From NCBI RefSeq assembly GCF_900156025.1, contig NZ_FTMO01000011.1, forward strand, positions 1 through 64,000: DNA of 64,000 nucleotides. Direction: 5' to 3'. Made by a program: the position numbers and the translations under genes. Under the pieces are notes generated by a model, which was not told where the DNA came from, did not search any database, and saw only the letters and a list, made by a program, of their open reading frames with translations. The stretch comes from Allobosea sp. TND4EK4. GTDB lineage: Bacteria > Pseudomonadota > Alphaproteobacteria > Rhizobiales > Beijerinckiaceae. This document shows positions 26,680 to 35,527 of this stretch, piece by piece; positions within the stretch are counted from its first letter, which is position 1; each line of letters opens with the position of its first letter.

Positions 26680-27743
26680 CGGGCGCCGGTCATCCGGTTC
26701 GTCTCGCCGTCATCGGTGCCGGGCTGATCGGCCGGCGCCATGCCGAGCACGTCGCGAACGAGCCCGGCACGACGCTGACCGCCATCGTCGATCCGTCGCC
26801 GGCCGGCCGCGAGGAGGCGCAGCGCCTGGGCGCGCCCTGGTTCGCGAGCTTCGCCGAGATGCTGGCGGCCGGCAGGCCAGAGGGCGTGGTCATCGCGACG
26901 CCGAACCAGCTCCATGTCTCAGGCGGTCTGGAGGCGGTCGCCGCCGGCCTGCCCGCGATCATCGAGAAACCGCTGGCCGACGATCTCGCCGGCGCCGCAC
27001 GCCTCGTCGCCACGGCCGAGAAGGCCGGCGTGCCGCTGCTGACGGGCCATCACCGGCGCTACAACCCGATGATCGCCAGGGCCAAGGAGATCGTCGAGAG
27101 CGGCCGGCTCGGCCGCATCCTCGCGCTGCATGGCCATTTCTGGCTGATGAAGCCCGACACGTATTTCGACGTCCCCTGGCGCCGGGAGGAGGGTGCGGGG
27201 CCGATCCTGCTCAACCTGATCCACGACGTCGATCTCTTCCGCTATCTCTGCGGCGAGATCGTCTCGGTGCAGGCGCTCAGCTCCAATGCGGTTCGCGGTC
27301 ACGCGGTCGAGGAGACGGCTGCGATCCTGCTGCGCTTTGAAAGCGGCGCGCTCGGCACGGTCACGGTGTCGGATTCGATCGTCGCGCCCTGGAGCTGGGA
27401 GCTGACCACAGGAGAAAATCCGGCCTATCCGCAGCAGGACCAGGGCTGCTACCAGATCGGCGGCACCCATGGCGCGCTGTCGATCCCGCAACTGGAAGTC
27501 TGGTCGAACCGCGAGACACGCGGCTGGTGGGAGCCCTTGCAGCGCGAGCGCGTGCCTTTCGTGCCGGACGATCCGCTGAAGGTGCAGATCCGCCACTTCT
27601 GCGACGTCATCCGCAACGGCGCGGCGCCGATCTCCTCCGGCCGCGAAGGGCTGGCGACGCTGGCGGTGATCGACGCGGTCAAGCGCGCCATCCGCACCGG
27701 GGAAGCGGTCGCCCCTGCGATCCCGGCTGCGAGCGCCGCATGA
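26676..27743 (+). CDS. Gfo/Idh/MocA family oxidoreductase
   Basis: 355 residues starting at GTG 26676, inside the aroQ stop. N-terminal NAD(P)-binding Rossmann fold: [28 protein letters not shown], then EKPLADD with the conserved Lys, and [10 protein letters not shown]. The C-terminal alpha/beta domain includes [19 protein letters not shown], with the catalytic-type His-Asp. The family oxidises cyclitols and sugars. In this operon it could be the NAD-dependent dehydrogenase for quinate or a related cyclitol acid, or handle a side product; quinate pathways usually lack it. It overlaps aroE by ATGA. Confidence 0.85.
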   Translation: MTGAGHPVRLAVIGAGLIGRRHAEHVANEPGTTLTAIVDPSPAGREEAQRLGAPWFASFAEMLAAGRPEGVVIATPNQLHVSGGLEAVAAGLPAIIEKPLADDLAGAARLVATAEKAGVPLLTGHHRRYNPMIARAKEIVESGRLGRILALHGHFWLMKPDTYFDVPWRREEGAGPILLNLIHDVDLFRYLCGEIVSVQALSSNAVRGHAVEETAAILLRFESGALGTVTVSDSIVAPWSWELTTGENPAYPQQDQGCYQIGGTHGALSIPQLEVWSNRETRGWWEPLQRERVPFVPDDPLKVQIRHFCDVIRNGAAPISSGREGLATLAVIDAVKRAIRTGEAVAPAIPAASAA

Positions 27744-28570
27744 TCACCGGAACCACCCGCCTGATCGCGCATCTCGGCTATCCGACCGAGAGCTTCAAGG
27801 CGCCGATGATCTACAACCCCTATTTCGAGCGCGACGGCATCGACGCCGTCGTCGTCCCGATGGGCTGCAAGGCGGAGGACTATCCGGATTTCCTCAGGCT
27901 GGTCTTCCGGCTCACCAATGCGCTGGGCGCGCTGGTGACGATGCCGCACAAGGTCACGACGGCGGAACTGGTCGATATCCTCTCGCCGACCGCCGCGATC
28001 GCGGGCGCCTGCAACGCCGTGCGGCTCGATGAAGAAGGCCGGCTCGTCGGCGATATGTTCGACGGTGAGGGCTTCGTGCGCGGCGTGCTGCGCAAGGGCC
28101 GCCAAGTCGCCGGTCGTGCGGCGCTCGTGGTCGGAGCCGGCGGCGTCGGCTCGGCGATTGCCGCCTCGCTGGCGCGCGCCGAGGCTGCGACGCTCGCCGT
28201 CTACGACACCCACGCCGCCTCGGCCGAGGCCCTGGCGGGGCGTCTGCGCGAGCATTATCCGCAGCTGCACGTCTTGACCGGGTCCAACGACCCGGCCGGC
28301 TTCGACATCGTTGTCAACGCCACGCCGCTCGGCATGAAGGCGGGCGATCCGCTGCCGCTCGAGGTGGCACGGCTCGACCCCTCCGCCTTCGTCGGTGAGG
28401 TGGTGATGAAGCAGGAGGTCACCGCCTTCCTGGCCGCGGCCGGCGCACGCGGCTGCCAGATTCAGGTCGGCACCGACATGCTGTTCGAGCAGATTCCCGC
28501 CTATCTCGAATTCTTCGGCCTTCCGTCCACCACCGCCGAAGATCTGAGAAGCATCGCGAAGCTAGGCTGA
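27740..28570 (+). CDS. Shikimate/quinate dehydrogenase (AroE/YdiB family)
   Basis: 276 residues. N-terminal substrate domain with LIAHLGYPTESFKAPMIYNPYF (the usual SxS triad region is altered to TESFKAP) and GALVTMPHK (catalytic Lys), and a nucleotide domain with VVGAGGVGSAIAASLARA, NATPLGMK and a C-terminal QIQVGTDMLFEQIPAYLEFF. It oxidises shikimate or quinate in catabolism. The altered triad argues for a divergent, probably catabolic member rather than housekeeping AroE. Start ATG 27740 overlaps the previous stop. Confidence 0.88.
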   Translation: MITGTTRLIAHLGYPTESFKAPMIYNPYFERDGIDAVVVPMGCKAEDYPDFLRLVFRLTNALGALVTMPHKVTTAELVDILSPTAAIAGACNAVRLDEEGRLVGDMFDGEGFVRGVLRKGRQVAGRAALVVGAGGVGSAIAASLARAEAATLAVYDTHAASAEALAGRLREHYPQLHVLTGSNDPAGFDIVVNATPLGMKAGDPLPLEVARLDPSAFVGEVVMKQEVTAFLAAAGARGCQIQVGTDMLFEQIPAYLEFFGLPSTTAEDLRSIAKLG

Positions 28571-28583
28571 AAGGGCACGCCCC

Positions 28584-30491
28584 ATGATCCCCTCCATCGC
28601 GACCGTCTGCGTCTCGGGCACCCTGCAGGAGAAGCTGGAGGCCATCGCGGCCGCCGGCTTCAAGGCCGTGGAGATCTTCGAGAACGACCTGATCGCCTTT
28701 CCCGGCTCACCGGCCGAGGTCAGGCGAATCTGCGCCGATCTCGGGCTCGCCATCGTCACCTGCCAGCCTTTCCGCGATTTCGAGGGCATGCCGGAGGGGC
28801 GCCGCCAGCGCGTCTTCGACCGGGCCGAGCGCAAGTTCGACCTTCTTCAGGAACTCGGCACCGACCTTCTCTTCGTCTGCTCCAACACCTCGCCGGAGGC
28901 GCTCTCCGGCATCGACCGGCTGGCGGGGGATTTCGCCGAGCTCGGCGAGCGCGCGGGCAAGCGCGGCCTCAAGGTCGGCTACGAGGCGCTGGCCTGGGGC
29001 CGGCACGTCTTCGACTATCGCGATGCCTGGGAGGTGGTGCGCCGCGCCAATCGCGCGGAAGTCGGCATCGTGCTCGATTCCTTCCACATCCTCTCGCGCA
29101 AGCTCGACGTCTCGGCCATCGGCACGATCCCGCGCGACAGGATCGCCATGGTGCAGATGGCCGACGCGCCGCTTCTCCAGATGGACTACCTCTCCTGGAG
29201 CCGGCATTGGCGCTGCCTGCCGGGGCAGGGCGATCTCGACCTCGCCTCCTTCATGCGCGTGCTCGCCGCTACCGGCTATGAGGGCGTGCTTTCGCTGGAA
29301 ATCTTCAACGACCGTTTCCGCGCCGGCTCGGCACGCTCCGTCGCGCTGGACGGCCACCGCTCGCTGATCTGGCTGCTCGACGAGACGGCGCGTCAGGTCG
29401 GCAGGCCCGTTCCAGGGGCGGTTTCGATGCCGCCTCCGGCCCCGGTCGAGGCGGTCGAGTTCATCGAGTTCGCGGTCGCGGAGGTCGAGCGGCCGGGCTT
29501 CGAGACGCTGCTGCGCGCGCTCGGCTTCGCCAGGACCGGGACGCACCGCTCCAAGGAGGTCGCGCTCTGGCGCCAGGGCGACATCCGCATCGTGCTCAAC
29601 AGCGAGGATGATGGCTTCGCCCACAGCTACCAGATCACCCACGGCACCTCGGTCTGCGCGCTGGCACTGCGCGTGCGGGATGCACAGGCCGCGACTGCCC
29701 GTGCCAAGGCGCTGCTCGACGTGCCCCATGCCGGGGCGGTCGGCCCGGGTGAGCTCGACATTCCCGCCGTACGCGGCCTCGGCGGCAGCCTGATCTATTT
29801 CATCGACGGAAGCTCGGCGCTGGGGCGCTGGTCGGAGGTCGATTTCGAGGCGACCGGCGAGCATGGCGAGGATGCGGGCCTCATCGGCGTCGATCACGTC
29901 TCGCAGACGATGCAGTACGAAGAGATGCTGACCTGGCTTCTGTTCTATTCCTCGCTCTTCGACACCAGGAAGGCGCCGAGCCAGGCCGTGCTCGATCCCG
30001 GTGGCGTGGTCCAGAGCCAGGTGATCGAGAGCGGGCTCGACGGCAGTGGCGGCCATGGGCTGCGGCTCATTCTCAACGGCTCGCAGAGCCACCGCACCCT
30101 CTCCGCCCGCTTCGTCACCGACTTCTTCGGCTCCGGCGTGCAGCACATCGCACTGACGACCGACGACATCGTCGCGACAGTGCGCAAGCTCGCCGCCAAC
30201 GGCGTTGCGATGCTGCCGATTCCGGAGAATTACTACGATGACCTCGAGGCGCGCTCCGACCTGCCGCCCGAGGAGATCGACGCGCTGAAGGCGCTGAACA
30301 TCCTCTATGACAGCGATGCGGGTGGCAGCTTCCATCAGGCCTACACCCAGACGCTCGATGGCGGCCTGTTCTTCGAGATCGTCCAGCGCAACGGCTATGC
30401 CGGCTATGGCGCTCCGAACGCCGGCATCCGCCTGACCGCGCAGGCGCGGCTCGCGCGCCCGATCACCGTGCCGGCGCCGATCGGCCATTGA
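28584..30491 (+). CDS. quiC: 3-Dehydroshikimate dehydratase, two-domain QuiC type
   Basis: 635 residues. N-terminal TIM barrel of the xylose-isomerase/AP-endonuclease-like group (about 1-270: IATVCVSGTLQEKLEAI, FKAVEIFENDLIAFPG, GTDLLFVCSNTSPEAL, GIVLDSFHILSR, GYEGVLSLEIFNDRF) forms the dehydratase giving protocatechuate. The C-terminal half (about 290-635) is a pair of VOC/4-hydroxyphenylpyruvate dioxygenase-like domains (FIEFAVAEVERPGFETLLRALGF, GVDHVSQTMQYEEMLTW, FGSGVQHIALTTDDIVATV, GGLFFEIVQRNG). The length matches Pseudomonas QuiC1. It closes the operon; ring-cleavage genes for protocatechuate are not in this window. Confidence 0.93.
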   Translation: MIPSIATVCVSGTLQEKLEAIAAAGFKAVEIFENDLIAFPGSPAEVRRICADLGLAIVTCQPFRDFEGMPEGRRQRVFDRAERKFDLLQELGTDLLFVCSNTSPEALSGIDRLAGDFAELGERAGKRGLKVGYEALAWGRHVFDYRDAWEVVRRANRAEVGIVLDSFHILSRKLDVSAIGTIPRDRIAMVQMADAPLLQMDYLSWSRHWRCLPGQGDLDLASFMRVLAATGYEGVLSLEIFNDRFRAGSARSVALDGHRSLIWLLDETARQVGRPVPGAVSMPPPAPVEAVEFIEFAVAEVERPGFETLLRALGFARTGTHRSKEVALWRQGDIRIVLNSEDDGFAHSYQITHGTSVCALALRVRDAQAATARAKALLDVPHAGAVGPGELDIPAVRGLGGSLIYFIDGSSALGRWSEVDFEATGEHGEDAGLIGVDHVSQTMQYEEMLTWLLFYSSLFDTRKAPSQAVLDPGGVVQSQVIESGLDGSGGHGLRLILNGSQSHRTLSARFVTDFFGSGVQHIALTTDDIVATVRKLAANGVAMLPIPENYYDDLEARSDLPPEEIDALKALNILYDSDAGGSFHQAYTQTLDGGLFFEIVQRNGYAGYGAPNAGIRLTAQARLARPITVPAPIGH

Positions 30492-30525
30492 CGAGCCCCT
30501 GCCGCCCTCTATGCTGACGCCCGAT

Positions 30526-30712
30526 CGAGGTTCTTCGGGTTCCGCCCGAAGCTAAGAGGGAATTCGGTGAGGCCTTCCATGCCGAAGCCGAAGCTGCCCC
30601 CGCAACTGTGAGCGGCGAGCCCTTCGTCCATCGTCCACTGGTGCCGTCAGGCGCCGGGAAGGCCGGACGGAACAGGCCCAGACCCGCGAGCCAGGAGACC
30701 TGCCCCGGTCGA
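30526..30712 (+). ncRNA. Cobalamin (adenosylcobalamin) riboswitch
   Basis: The B12 aptamer landmarks appear in order: a starting gaggttcttcggg helix, gctaagagggaattcggtg, the B12-box core gctgcccccgcaactgtgagcggcgag at about 30593, a variable arm, and the closing gcgagccaggagacctgcc ending near 30704. It lies between the quiC stop and the BtuFCD-type importer, so it should reduce importer expression when cobalamin is plentiful. The limits are estimates. Confidence 0.93.
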
Positions 30713-30755
30713 AGTCGACGTCTTTCGGGCGGGGTGCTCCGATGGATGTGTCGTG

Positions 30756-30780
30756 ACCGAGGCTGCGAGATGGCCTCGGT
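30756..30780 (+). promoter_or_regulatory. Hairpin downstream of the cobalamin aptamer
   Basis: Perfect 8-base arms accgaggc and gcctcggt with a 9-base loop, 44 bases after the aptamer. It could be part of the expression platform, but no T run follows, so termination is not evident. Confidence 0.4.
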
Positions 30781-30920
30781 TGCGCTCACGTCCGCCTGCT
30801 CCCGCCTTCATCTCGGGGAGCGATGAATTCCATGTCCATATCGATCATTCAGCAGATGGCGGCCCTGTGCCGATCGGCGGGCCGCGGCTTGACGCTGGGC
30901 GATGACCCGGTCTATCGAAA

Positions 30921-30937
30921 ATGTAATATTATCACAT
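30921..30937. promoter_or_regulatory. Zur-like palindrome ATGTaATAtTATcACAT
   Basis: A 17-base near-perfect palindrome in an AT-rich island, 15 bases upstream of the solute-binding protein start at 30952. It differs in two places from the alphaproteobacterial Zur box as I remember it (ATGTTATAwTATAACAT). It implies a zinc-responsive promoter internal to the leader, downstream of the riboswitch. Confidence 0.5.
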
Positions 30938-30951
30938 ATCGAGATCGAGCC

Positions 30952-31980
30952 ATGCGCGTTCCGTCCCGCACGCCCCTTCTGGCGCTTGCAGCCGTCTTCG
31001 GCCTCGCTTTCGCGGGCCCCGCTTCCGCCGAGCCGACGCGGTATCCGCTGACGCTGGAAAACTGCCGCGAGACGGTCACCTTCTCCGCGCCGCCCAAGCG
31101 TGTGGTCTCGATCGGCCAGACCCAGACCGAGATTCTTTACGCGCTCGGCCTCGGCGACCGCGTCGTCGGCACGGCGGTCTGGTTTTCGCCGGTCGCCAAG
31201 CCTTATGAGGCCGTCAACGCCAAGGTGAAGCGCCTGGCGGACAACGATCCGAGTTTCGAGGCCGTGCTGGCCCAGGAGCCGGAACTGGTGACGGCGATGT
31301 TCGAATGGCACATCGGTCCCAACGGCATCGTCGGTAAGCGCGAGCAGTTCGCCAAGGTCAAGGTGCCGACCTATGTCTCCCCGACCGACTGCGTCGGCAA
31401 GGACAACAGCGGCGGCGGCGACGGCGTCCGCACCAAGATGTTCACGATGGACCTCGTCTACCAGAACATCCGCGAATTCGGGCAGATCTTCGACGTTTCG
31501 GATCGGGCCGAGAAGCTTGTCGCCGAGTTGAAGGCCCGCGAGGAGAAGGCGGTCGAGGCTGTCGCCAACCTCAAGGCGAAGGATCTCTCGGTCGCGGTCT
31601 GGTTCTCCAGCAAGGACCTCAAGGGCGATGCCTTCATGGCCGGCAGGAACGGTGTCCCGGCCTACATCCTCTCCAAGCTCGGTGCCCGGAACGTCATCAC
31701 CACCAATGAGGAGTGGCCGCTGGTCGGCTGGGAGAGCATCGCCGCCGCCAACCCGGCGGTCATCGTCGCCGTGAAGATGGATCGCCGCCGTTTCCCGGCC
31801 GACGACATCGAGAAGAAGCTCGAATTCCTGAGGACGGACCCGGTGGCGAGCAAGCTCGATGCGGTGAAGAACGGTCGCATCGTCGTGATGGATGTCGGCG
31901 CGACGCGGGCCGGGATCGACACGGTCGACGGCATCGAGACGCTGGCGCGCTCGCTCGCCGGCTTCCGACCGGTCAACTGA
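30952..31980 (+). CDS. BtuF/FhuD-type periplasmic binding protein of a cobalamin or metallophore ABC importer
   Basis: 342 residues with a clear signal peptide (MRVPSRTPLLALAAVFGLAF, cleavage after GPASA, about residue 26). The family 8 binding fold shows RVVSIGQTQTEILYALGLGDRVVGT, EAVLAQEPELV, and a C-terminal GWESIAAANPAVIVAV. The preceding B12 riboswitch points to cobalamin or a cobalamin-coupled metal; the Zur-like box points to zinc. An in-frame ATG at 30823 has a good GGGGAG site but would put 43 residues ahead of the signal peptide and place the palindrome inside the gene, so 30952 is preferred. Permease and ATPase follow. Confidence 0.85.
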   Translation: MRVPSRTPLLALAAVFGLAFAGPASAEPTRYPLTLENCRETVTFSAPPKRVVSIGQTQTEILYALGLGDRVVGTAVWFSPVAKPYEAVNAKVKRLADNDPSFEAVLAQEPELVTAMFEWHIGPNGIVGKREQFAKVKVPTYVSPTDCVGKDNSGGGDGVRTKMFTMDLVYQNIREFGQIFDVSDRAEKLVAELKAREEKAVEAVANLKAKDLSVAVWFSSKDLKGDAFMAGRNGVPAYILSKLGARNVITTNEEWPLVGWESIAAANPAVIVAVKMDRRRFPADDIEKKLEFLRTDPVASKLDAVKNGRIVVMDVGATRAGIDTVDGIETLARSLAGFRPVN

Positions 31981-31990
31981 GCGCCGCTCC

Positions 31991-33028
31991 TTGAGCCACG
32001 CTGCCCATGGGCCGAACTGGCCGGCGCGCATCGGCGCCGGTTTCCTCTCGCTGATCGCGCTCGCGTTCGCCATCGCGCTGGCGGTGACGATCGGCGAGAT
32101 GCGCATCCCGCTCGACACCGCTCTGAAGGCCCTGGGCAACGGGCTGTTCGACCTCGGCCTGCCGGTCAGCCCGATCCAGCAGGGGGTGATCTTCGACTAT
32201 CGCCTCAGCCGGGCGCTGATGGCGGCGCTCTGCGGCGGCTCGCTCGCGATCTCGGGCGCCATCCTGCAGGCGCTGCTGCGCAATCCGCTGGCCGAGCCCT
32301 ACATCCTCGGCATCTCGGCCGGGGCCTCGACCGGCGCGGTCGCGGTTCTCATCCTCGGAGTCGGCGGTCTGACGCTCGGCCTGTCGGCGGGCGCCTTCAT
32401 CGGCTCCTGCGCGGCGCTGGCTGTGGTCGCGCTTCTGGCCTCCGGTGCCGGTGGTGCGAGCGACCGCGTCATCCTGTCGGGCGTCGCGACCTCGCAACTC
32501 TTCAACGCGGCGACGGCGACCATCGTCACCACGCTGGCCAGCGCCGAGCAGGCGAGGGGGGTGATGTTCTGGCTGCTCGGCAATTTCGGCGGTGTGCGCT
32601 GGGGCGACCTGTGGATCGCCACGCCGATCGCCTTCATCGGCTTCGGCATCTGCATGCTGCACGCCAAGGCGCTCGATGCCTTCGCCTTCGGCGCCGACTC
32701 CGCTGCCGCGCTGGGTGTCGCGGTGACCCGGGTGCGCGTCGTGCTGTTCGTCGCGACGGCGCTGATGACGGCGGTGATGGTCTCGATCGTCGGGACGGTG
32801 GGCTTCGTCGGCCTCGTCATTCCCCATGCCGCTCGCTTCCTCGTCGGCGCGAGCCATGCCCGGCTGCTGCCGGCCTGCCTCGTCGGCGGAGCGCTGTTCA
32901 TGATCGGGGCCGACATCCTCTCGCGCGTGCTGGTGCCGCAGCAGATCCTGCCGATCGGCGTGGTGACGGCGCTGTTCGGCGCCCCCGCCTTCGCAGTGAT
33001 CCTCTATCGTGCCAGGAGGCCGGCATGA
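31991..33028 (+). CDS. FecCD/BtuC-family ABC permease
   Basis: 345 residues with about ten membrane helices. Family marks: RLSRALMAALCGGSLAISGAILQALLRNPLAEPYILGISAGAS (the conserved P-A-L/G-S-G loop), SDRVILSGVATSQLFNA, GVMFWLLGNFGGVRW, and VGTVGFVGLVIPHAARFLVG (ATPase contact). TTG 31991 is the most natural start, 10 bases after the binding-protein stop; no ATG suits. It forms the homodimeric channel for cobalamin or a metal chelate. Confidence 0.88.
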   Translation: MSHAAHGPNWPARIGAGFLSLIALAFAIALAVTIGEMRIPLDTALKALGNGLFDLGLPVSPIQQGVIFDYRLSRALMAALCGGSLAISGAILQALLRNPLAEPYILGISAGASTGAVAVLILGVGGLTLGLSAGAFIGSCAALAVVALLASGAGGASDRVILSGVATSQLFNAATATIVTTLASAEQARGVMFWLLGNFGGVRWGDLWIATPIAFIGFGICMLHAKALDAFAFGADSAAALGVAVTRVRVVLFVATALMTAVMVSIVGTVGFVGLVIPHAARFLVGASHARLLPACLVGGALFMIGADILSRVLVPQQILPIGVVTALFGAPAFAVILYRARRPA

Positions 33029-33068
33029 AACGGGCCTGCGTGAAACCGGCCAGCATGAGGAGGTCGTC

Positions 33069-33872
33069 ATGACATTGGCGGCACGCGATCTGCGTTGGGG
33101 CGTGGCCGGACGGATGATCGTCGACGGCGTCACGCTGAACGCGGCGCCGGGTCGGATCCTGGGCCTAATCGGCCCGAACGGTTCGGGAAAATCCAGCCTG
33201 CTGCGTCTGCTTTGCCGGCTTCGTAATGTCGCCGGCGGCGTGGTGACGCTGGACGGGCGCGACATCGCCGCGGTTCCGCGCAGGGAGCTGGCGCGTCGGC
33301 TCGCCTTCGTCGAGCAGCAGGCGACGACGGAGGTGCAGCTTTCGGTCTGCGACGTCGTCCGTCTCGGCCGCACGCCGCATCGCGCCGCGCTCGCCTCCTG
33401 GAGCGAGGCCGACGAGGCGGCCGTCGATCAGGCGCTGGCGCGGGTCGGTCTGCAGCACCGGCACGATCAGCTCTGGCACACCTTGTCGGGCGGCGAGCGC
33501 CAGCGCGTCCATATCGCCCGTGCTCTCGCTCAGGAGCCGAGCGAACTCATTCTCGACGAGCCGACCAACCATCTCGACATCCAGCACCAGCTCGCCATCC
33601 TGACGCTGATCCGCAAGCTCGGCATCACCTGCATCGTGGCGCTGCACGATCTCAATCTCGCGGCGCTGTTCTGCGACGAGATCGCGCTGATGCAGGAGGG
33701 GCGGCTGCTGGCCGCGGGCGCGCCGGAAGAGGTTCTCACCGAAGAGACGATCCGGTCGGTCTTCGGCGTGGCGGTCGCCATCCGGCCGGGCGTCTCGGGC
33801 CGGCGGCATATCGAATATCTGATCGACGTGCCGCCTTTCGCGGTCGTGCCCGCAGCGAGCAGCGCCGCCTGA
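33069..33872 (+). CDS. BtuD/FecE-type ABC ATPase
   Basis: 267 residues: Walker A GPNGSGKSS, Q-loop VEQQA, signature LSGGERQRVHIARAL, Walker B LILDEPTNHLD, switch VALHDL. A strong GAGGAGG stands before ATG 33069. The short region between permease and ATPase (33029-33068) has no gene. The C-terminal tail is longer than needed for the fold and ends in a hydrophobic PPFAVVPAASSAA. It completes the importer; no outer-membrane receptor gene is nearby. Confidence 0.9.
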   Translation: MTLAARDLRWGVAGRMIVDGVTLNAAPGRILGLIGPNGSGKSSLLRLLCRLRNVAGGVVTLDGRDIAAVPRRELARRLAFVEQQATTEVQLSVCDVVRLGRTPHRAALASWSEADEAAVDQALARVGLQHRHDQLWHTLSGGERQRVHIARALAQEPSELILDEPTNHLDIQHQLAILTLIRKLGITCIVALHDLNLAALFCDEIALMQEGRLLAAGAPEEVLTEETIRSVFGVAVAIRPGVSGRRHIEYLIDVPPFAVVPAASSAA

Positions 33873-33887
33873 GCGGCGGCTCCAGCC

Positions 33888-35411
33888 TCACTCGCTGGCC
33901 AGGTGCCGCCGGAAAATCTCCTCGTCCTCGGCGGTGGCGGCGATCTTGTCCTGGTCTGGCACCGGCGCGACGATCTTGAAGACGAGGCCGCTCGGCCGGA
34001 AGTCGATCGCGGCCTTGCCGTTGAGTTCGGCCGCCAGCACGGCTTCGATCAGCCGCGTGCCGAAACGCCTGCGGGCCGGAGGCCCCGCAACGGGCGGACC
34101 GCCGAATTCATGCCACCGCAACTCGAGCATGTCGTCCGAGGCATGCTTCACCACATCCCAATCCACGACAACATGCCCGCTCGGAACCGAGAGAGCGCCA
34201 TATCTCACAGCGTTGGTCGCCAGTTCGTGGAAAGCGAGCACGAGCGCCAGCGTGGCCCTCGGCGGCATCCTGAGGTCCAGGCCGTGGATCGAGAAGCGCG
34301 CGCCCTTGGGGATATCGAAGGGCGCGGTCGCCGCCGTCACGATCTCGGGGATCGTGGCGCTGTTCCAGTTTTCGCGTGTCAGCAGGTCGTGCGCGGCCGA
34401 GAGCGATTGCAGCCGCGCGCTGATCACGTCGCGCGCCTCGCCGATCGAAACGGCATTCCGCAGCGATTGGGTCACGATGGACTGCACCGTCGCCATCGCG
34501 TTCTTCACCCGGTGCTTGAGCTCGGCGGTCAGGATATGCCGTTGTTCCTCGTTGCGCTTGGAGTCGGTCAGGTCGATCATGATGCCCGACATGCCGGTGA
34601 CGACGTCGTCGGCATCGACATGCGGCCTTGCCCGCGCCATCAGCCAGCGCGTTTCGCCGGCCGGTGTCCGGGTCCGGAATTCCAGCTCGAGCTCGGTGGC
34701 CTCGTCGCGACCGTCCGCGATCGCGGCTTCCAGCCGGAGACGATCGCTCTCGACCACGGCCGCCTTCATGTCGTCGTAGCTGAACGGCTCGTTCGGCAGC
34801 AGGCCGAAATGGCGCCGTGAGATGTCCGAACAGGTCAGGAGCAGATCTGGAAAGGTCAATGTCCAGGAGCCGAGCCGCGCACCCGTCAGGATGAAGCGCA
34901 TGCGTTCTTCCGAGAGGCGCAGATCGGTCGTGCGTCGATCGAGCGCGACGTCCAGCGCGTCACGATCCTTCTCAAGCCGCACCAGGCGGTCGCGCTCCAG
35001 CGTCACGTCGAGCTGCGAGGCGAAGAAATAGGTCAGCCGCCCGTCTTTGTCGAAGACCGGAGAGATCAGCACGCGGTTCCAGAACTTGGAGCCGTCCTTG
35101 CGATGGTTGATGATCTCCATCTCGATCTGGGCCCGCCGGCGGATCGCGTCGCGCAGCCGGGCAATATCGGCCGGGTCGGTTTCGGGACCCTGCAGGAAGC
35201 GGCAATTACGGCCGAGGACTTCGGCGCGAGAATACCCCGTCAGCCGCAGGAAGGCCTCGTTTGCGAAAACGATCGGATTGTCCGGCTTGTTCGGATTCGT
35301 GATCAGCATCGGCATCCGCGTGGCGCGGACGGCTGCGGCGAAAGGATCCGATGATTTTTCGACGCGATCGATTTCTGCGTCGATACGCGCATGCTCGTCG
35401 CTGGCGCTCAT
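33888..35411 (-). CDS. LOV-domain (blue light) histidine kinase, HWE family
   Basis: 507 residues. A LOV photosensor (about 23-135) carries the flavin-binding signature VLGRNCRFLQGPETD with the photoactive Cys70, and INHRKDGSKFWNRVLISPVFD. A second PAS domain (about 170-285) and a kinase core of the HWE/HisKA_2 class follow: ILTAELKHRVKNAMATVQSI and an ATPase lobe (AFHELATNAVRYGALS, HEFGGPPV, RRRFGTRLIEAVL). This layout is that of the LOV-HKs of Brucella and rhizobia, soluble proteins that act in the general stress response. Upstream lies a possible EcfG-type promoter. Confidence 0.93.
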   Translation of the reverse strand: MSASDEHARIDAEIDRVEKSSDPFAAAVRATRMPMLITNPNKPDNPIVFANEAFLRLTGYSRAEVLGRNCRFLQGPETDPADIARLRDAIRRRAQIEMEIINHRKDGSKFWNRVLISPVFDKDGRLTYFFASQLDVTLERDRLVRLEKDRDALDVALDRRTTDLRLSEERMRFILTGARLGSWTLTFPDLLLTCSDISRRHFGLLPNEPFSYDDMKAAVVESDRLRLEAAIADGRDEATELELEFRTRTPAGETRWLMARARPHVDADDVVTGMSGIMIDLTDSKRNEEQRHILTAELKHRVKNAMATVQSIVTQSLRNAVSIGEARDVISARLQSLSAAHDLLTRENWNSATIPEIVTAATAPFDIPKGARFSIHGLDLRMPPRATLALVLAFHELATNAVRYGALSVPSGHVVVDWDVVKHASDDMLELRWHEFGGPPVAGPPARRRFGTRLIEAVLAAELNGKAAIDFRPSGLVFKIVAPVPDQDKIAATAEDEEIFRRHLASE

Positions 35412-35480
35412 TCAGGGACCCGTTGCCGCACCTTCACCCCCGCTGCCAACGCGCATGATGATCAGCGCGTGCGAGGAATT

Positions 35481-35506
35481 AAAGCACTCTGTGCCGCCGG
35501 GGTTCC
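35481..35506 (-). promoter_or_regulatory. Possible EcfG (general stress sigma) promoter of the LOV kinase
   Basis: Read leftward, GGAAC at 35506-35502 is followed after 17 bases by CTTT at 35484-35481, one mismatch from the EcfG pattern GGAAC-N16/17-CGTT. It lies 70 bases before the LOV kinase start, which fits the stress role of such kinases. Confidence 0.3.
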
Positions 35507-35527
35507 GAAGAGCCTTCGACGAGCGCG

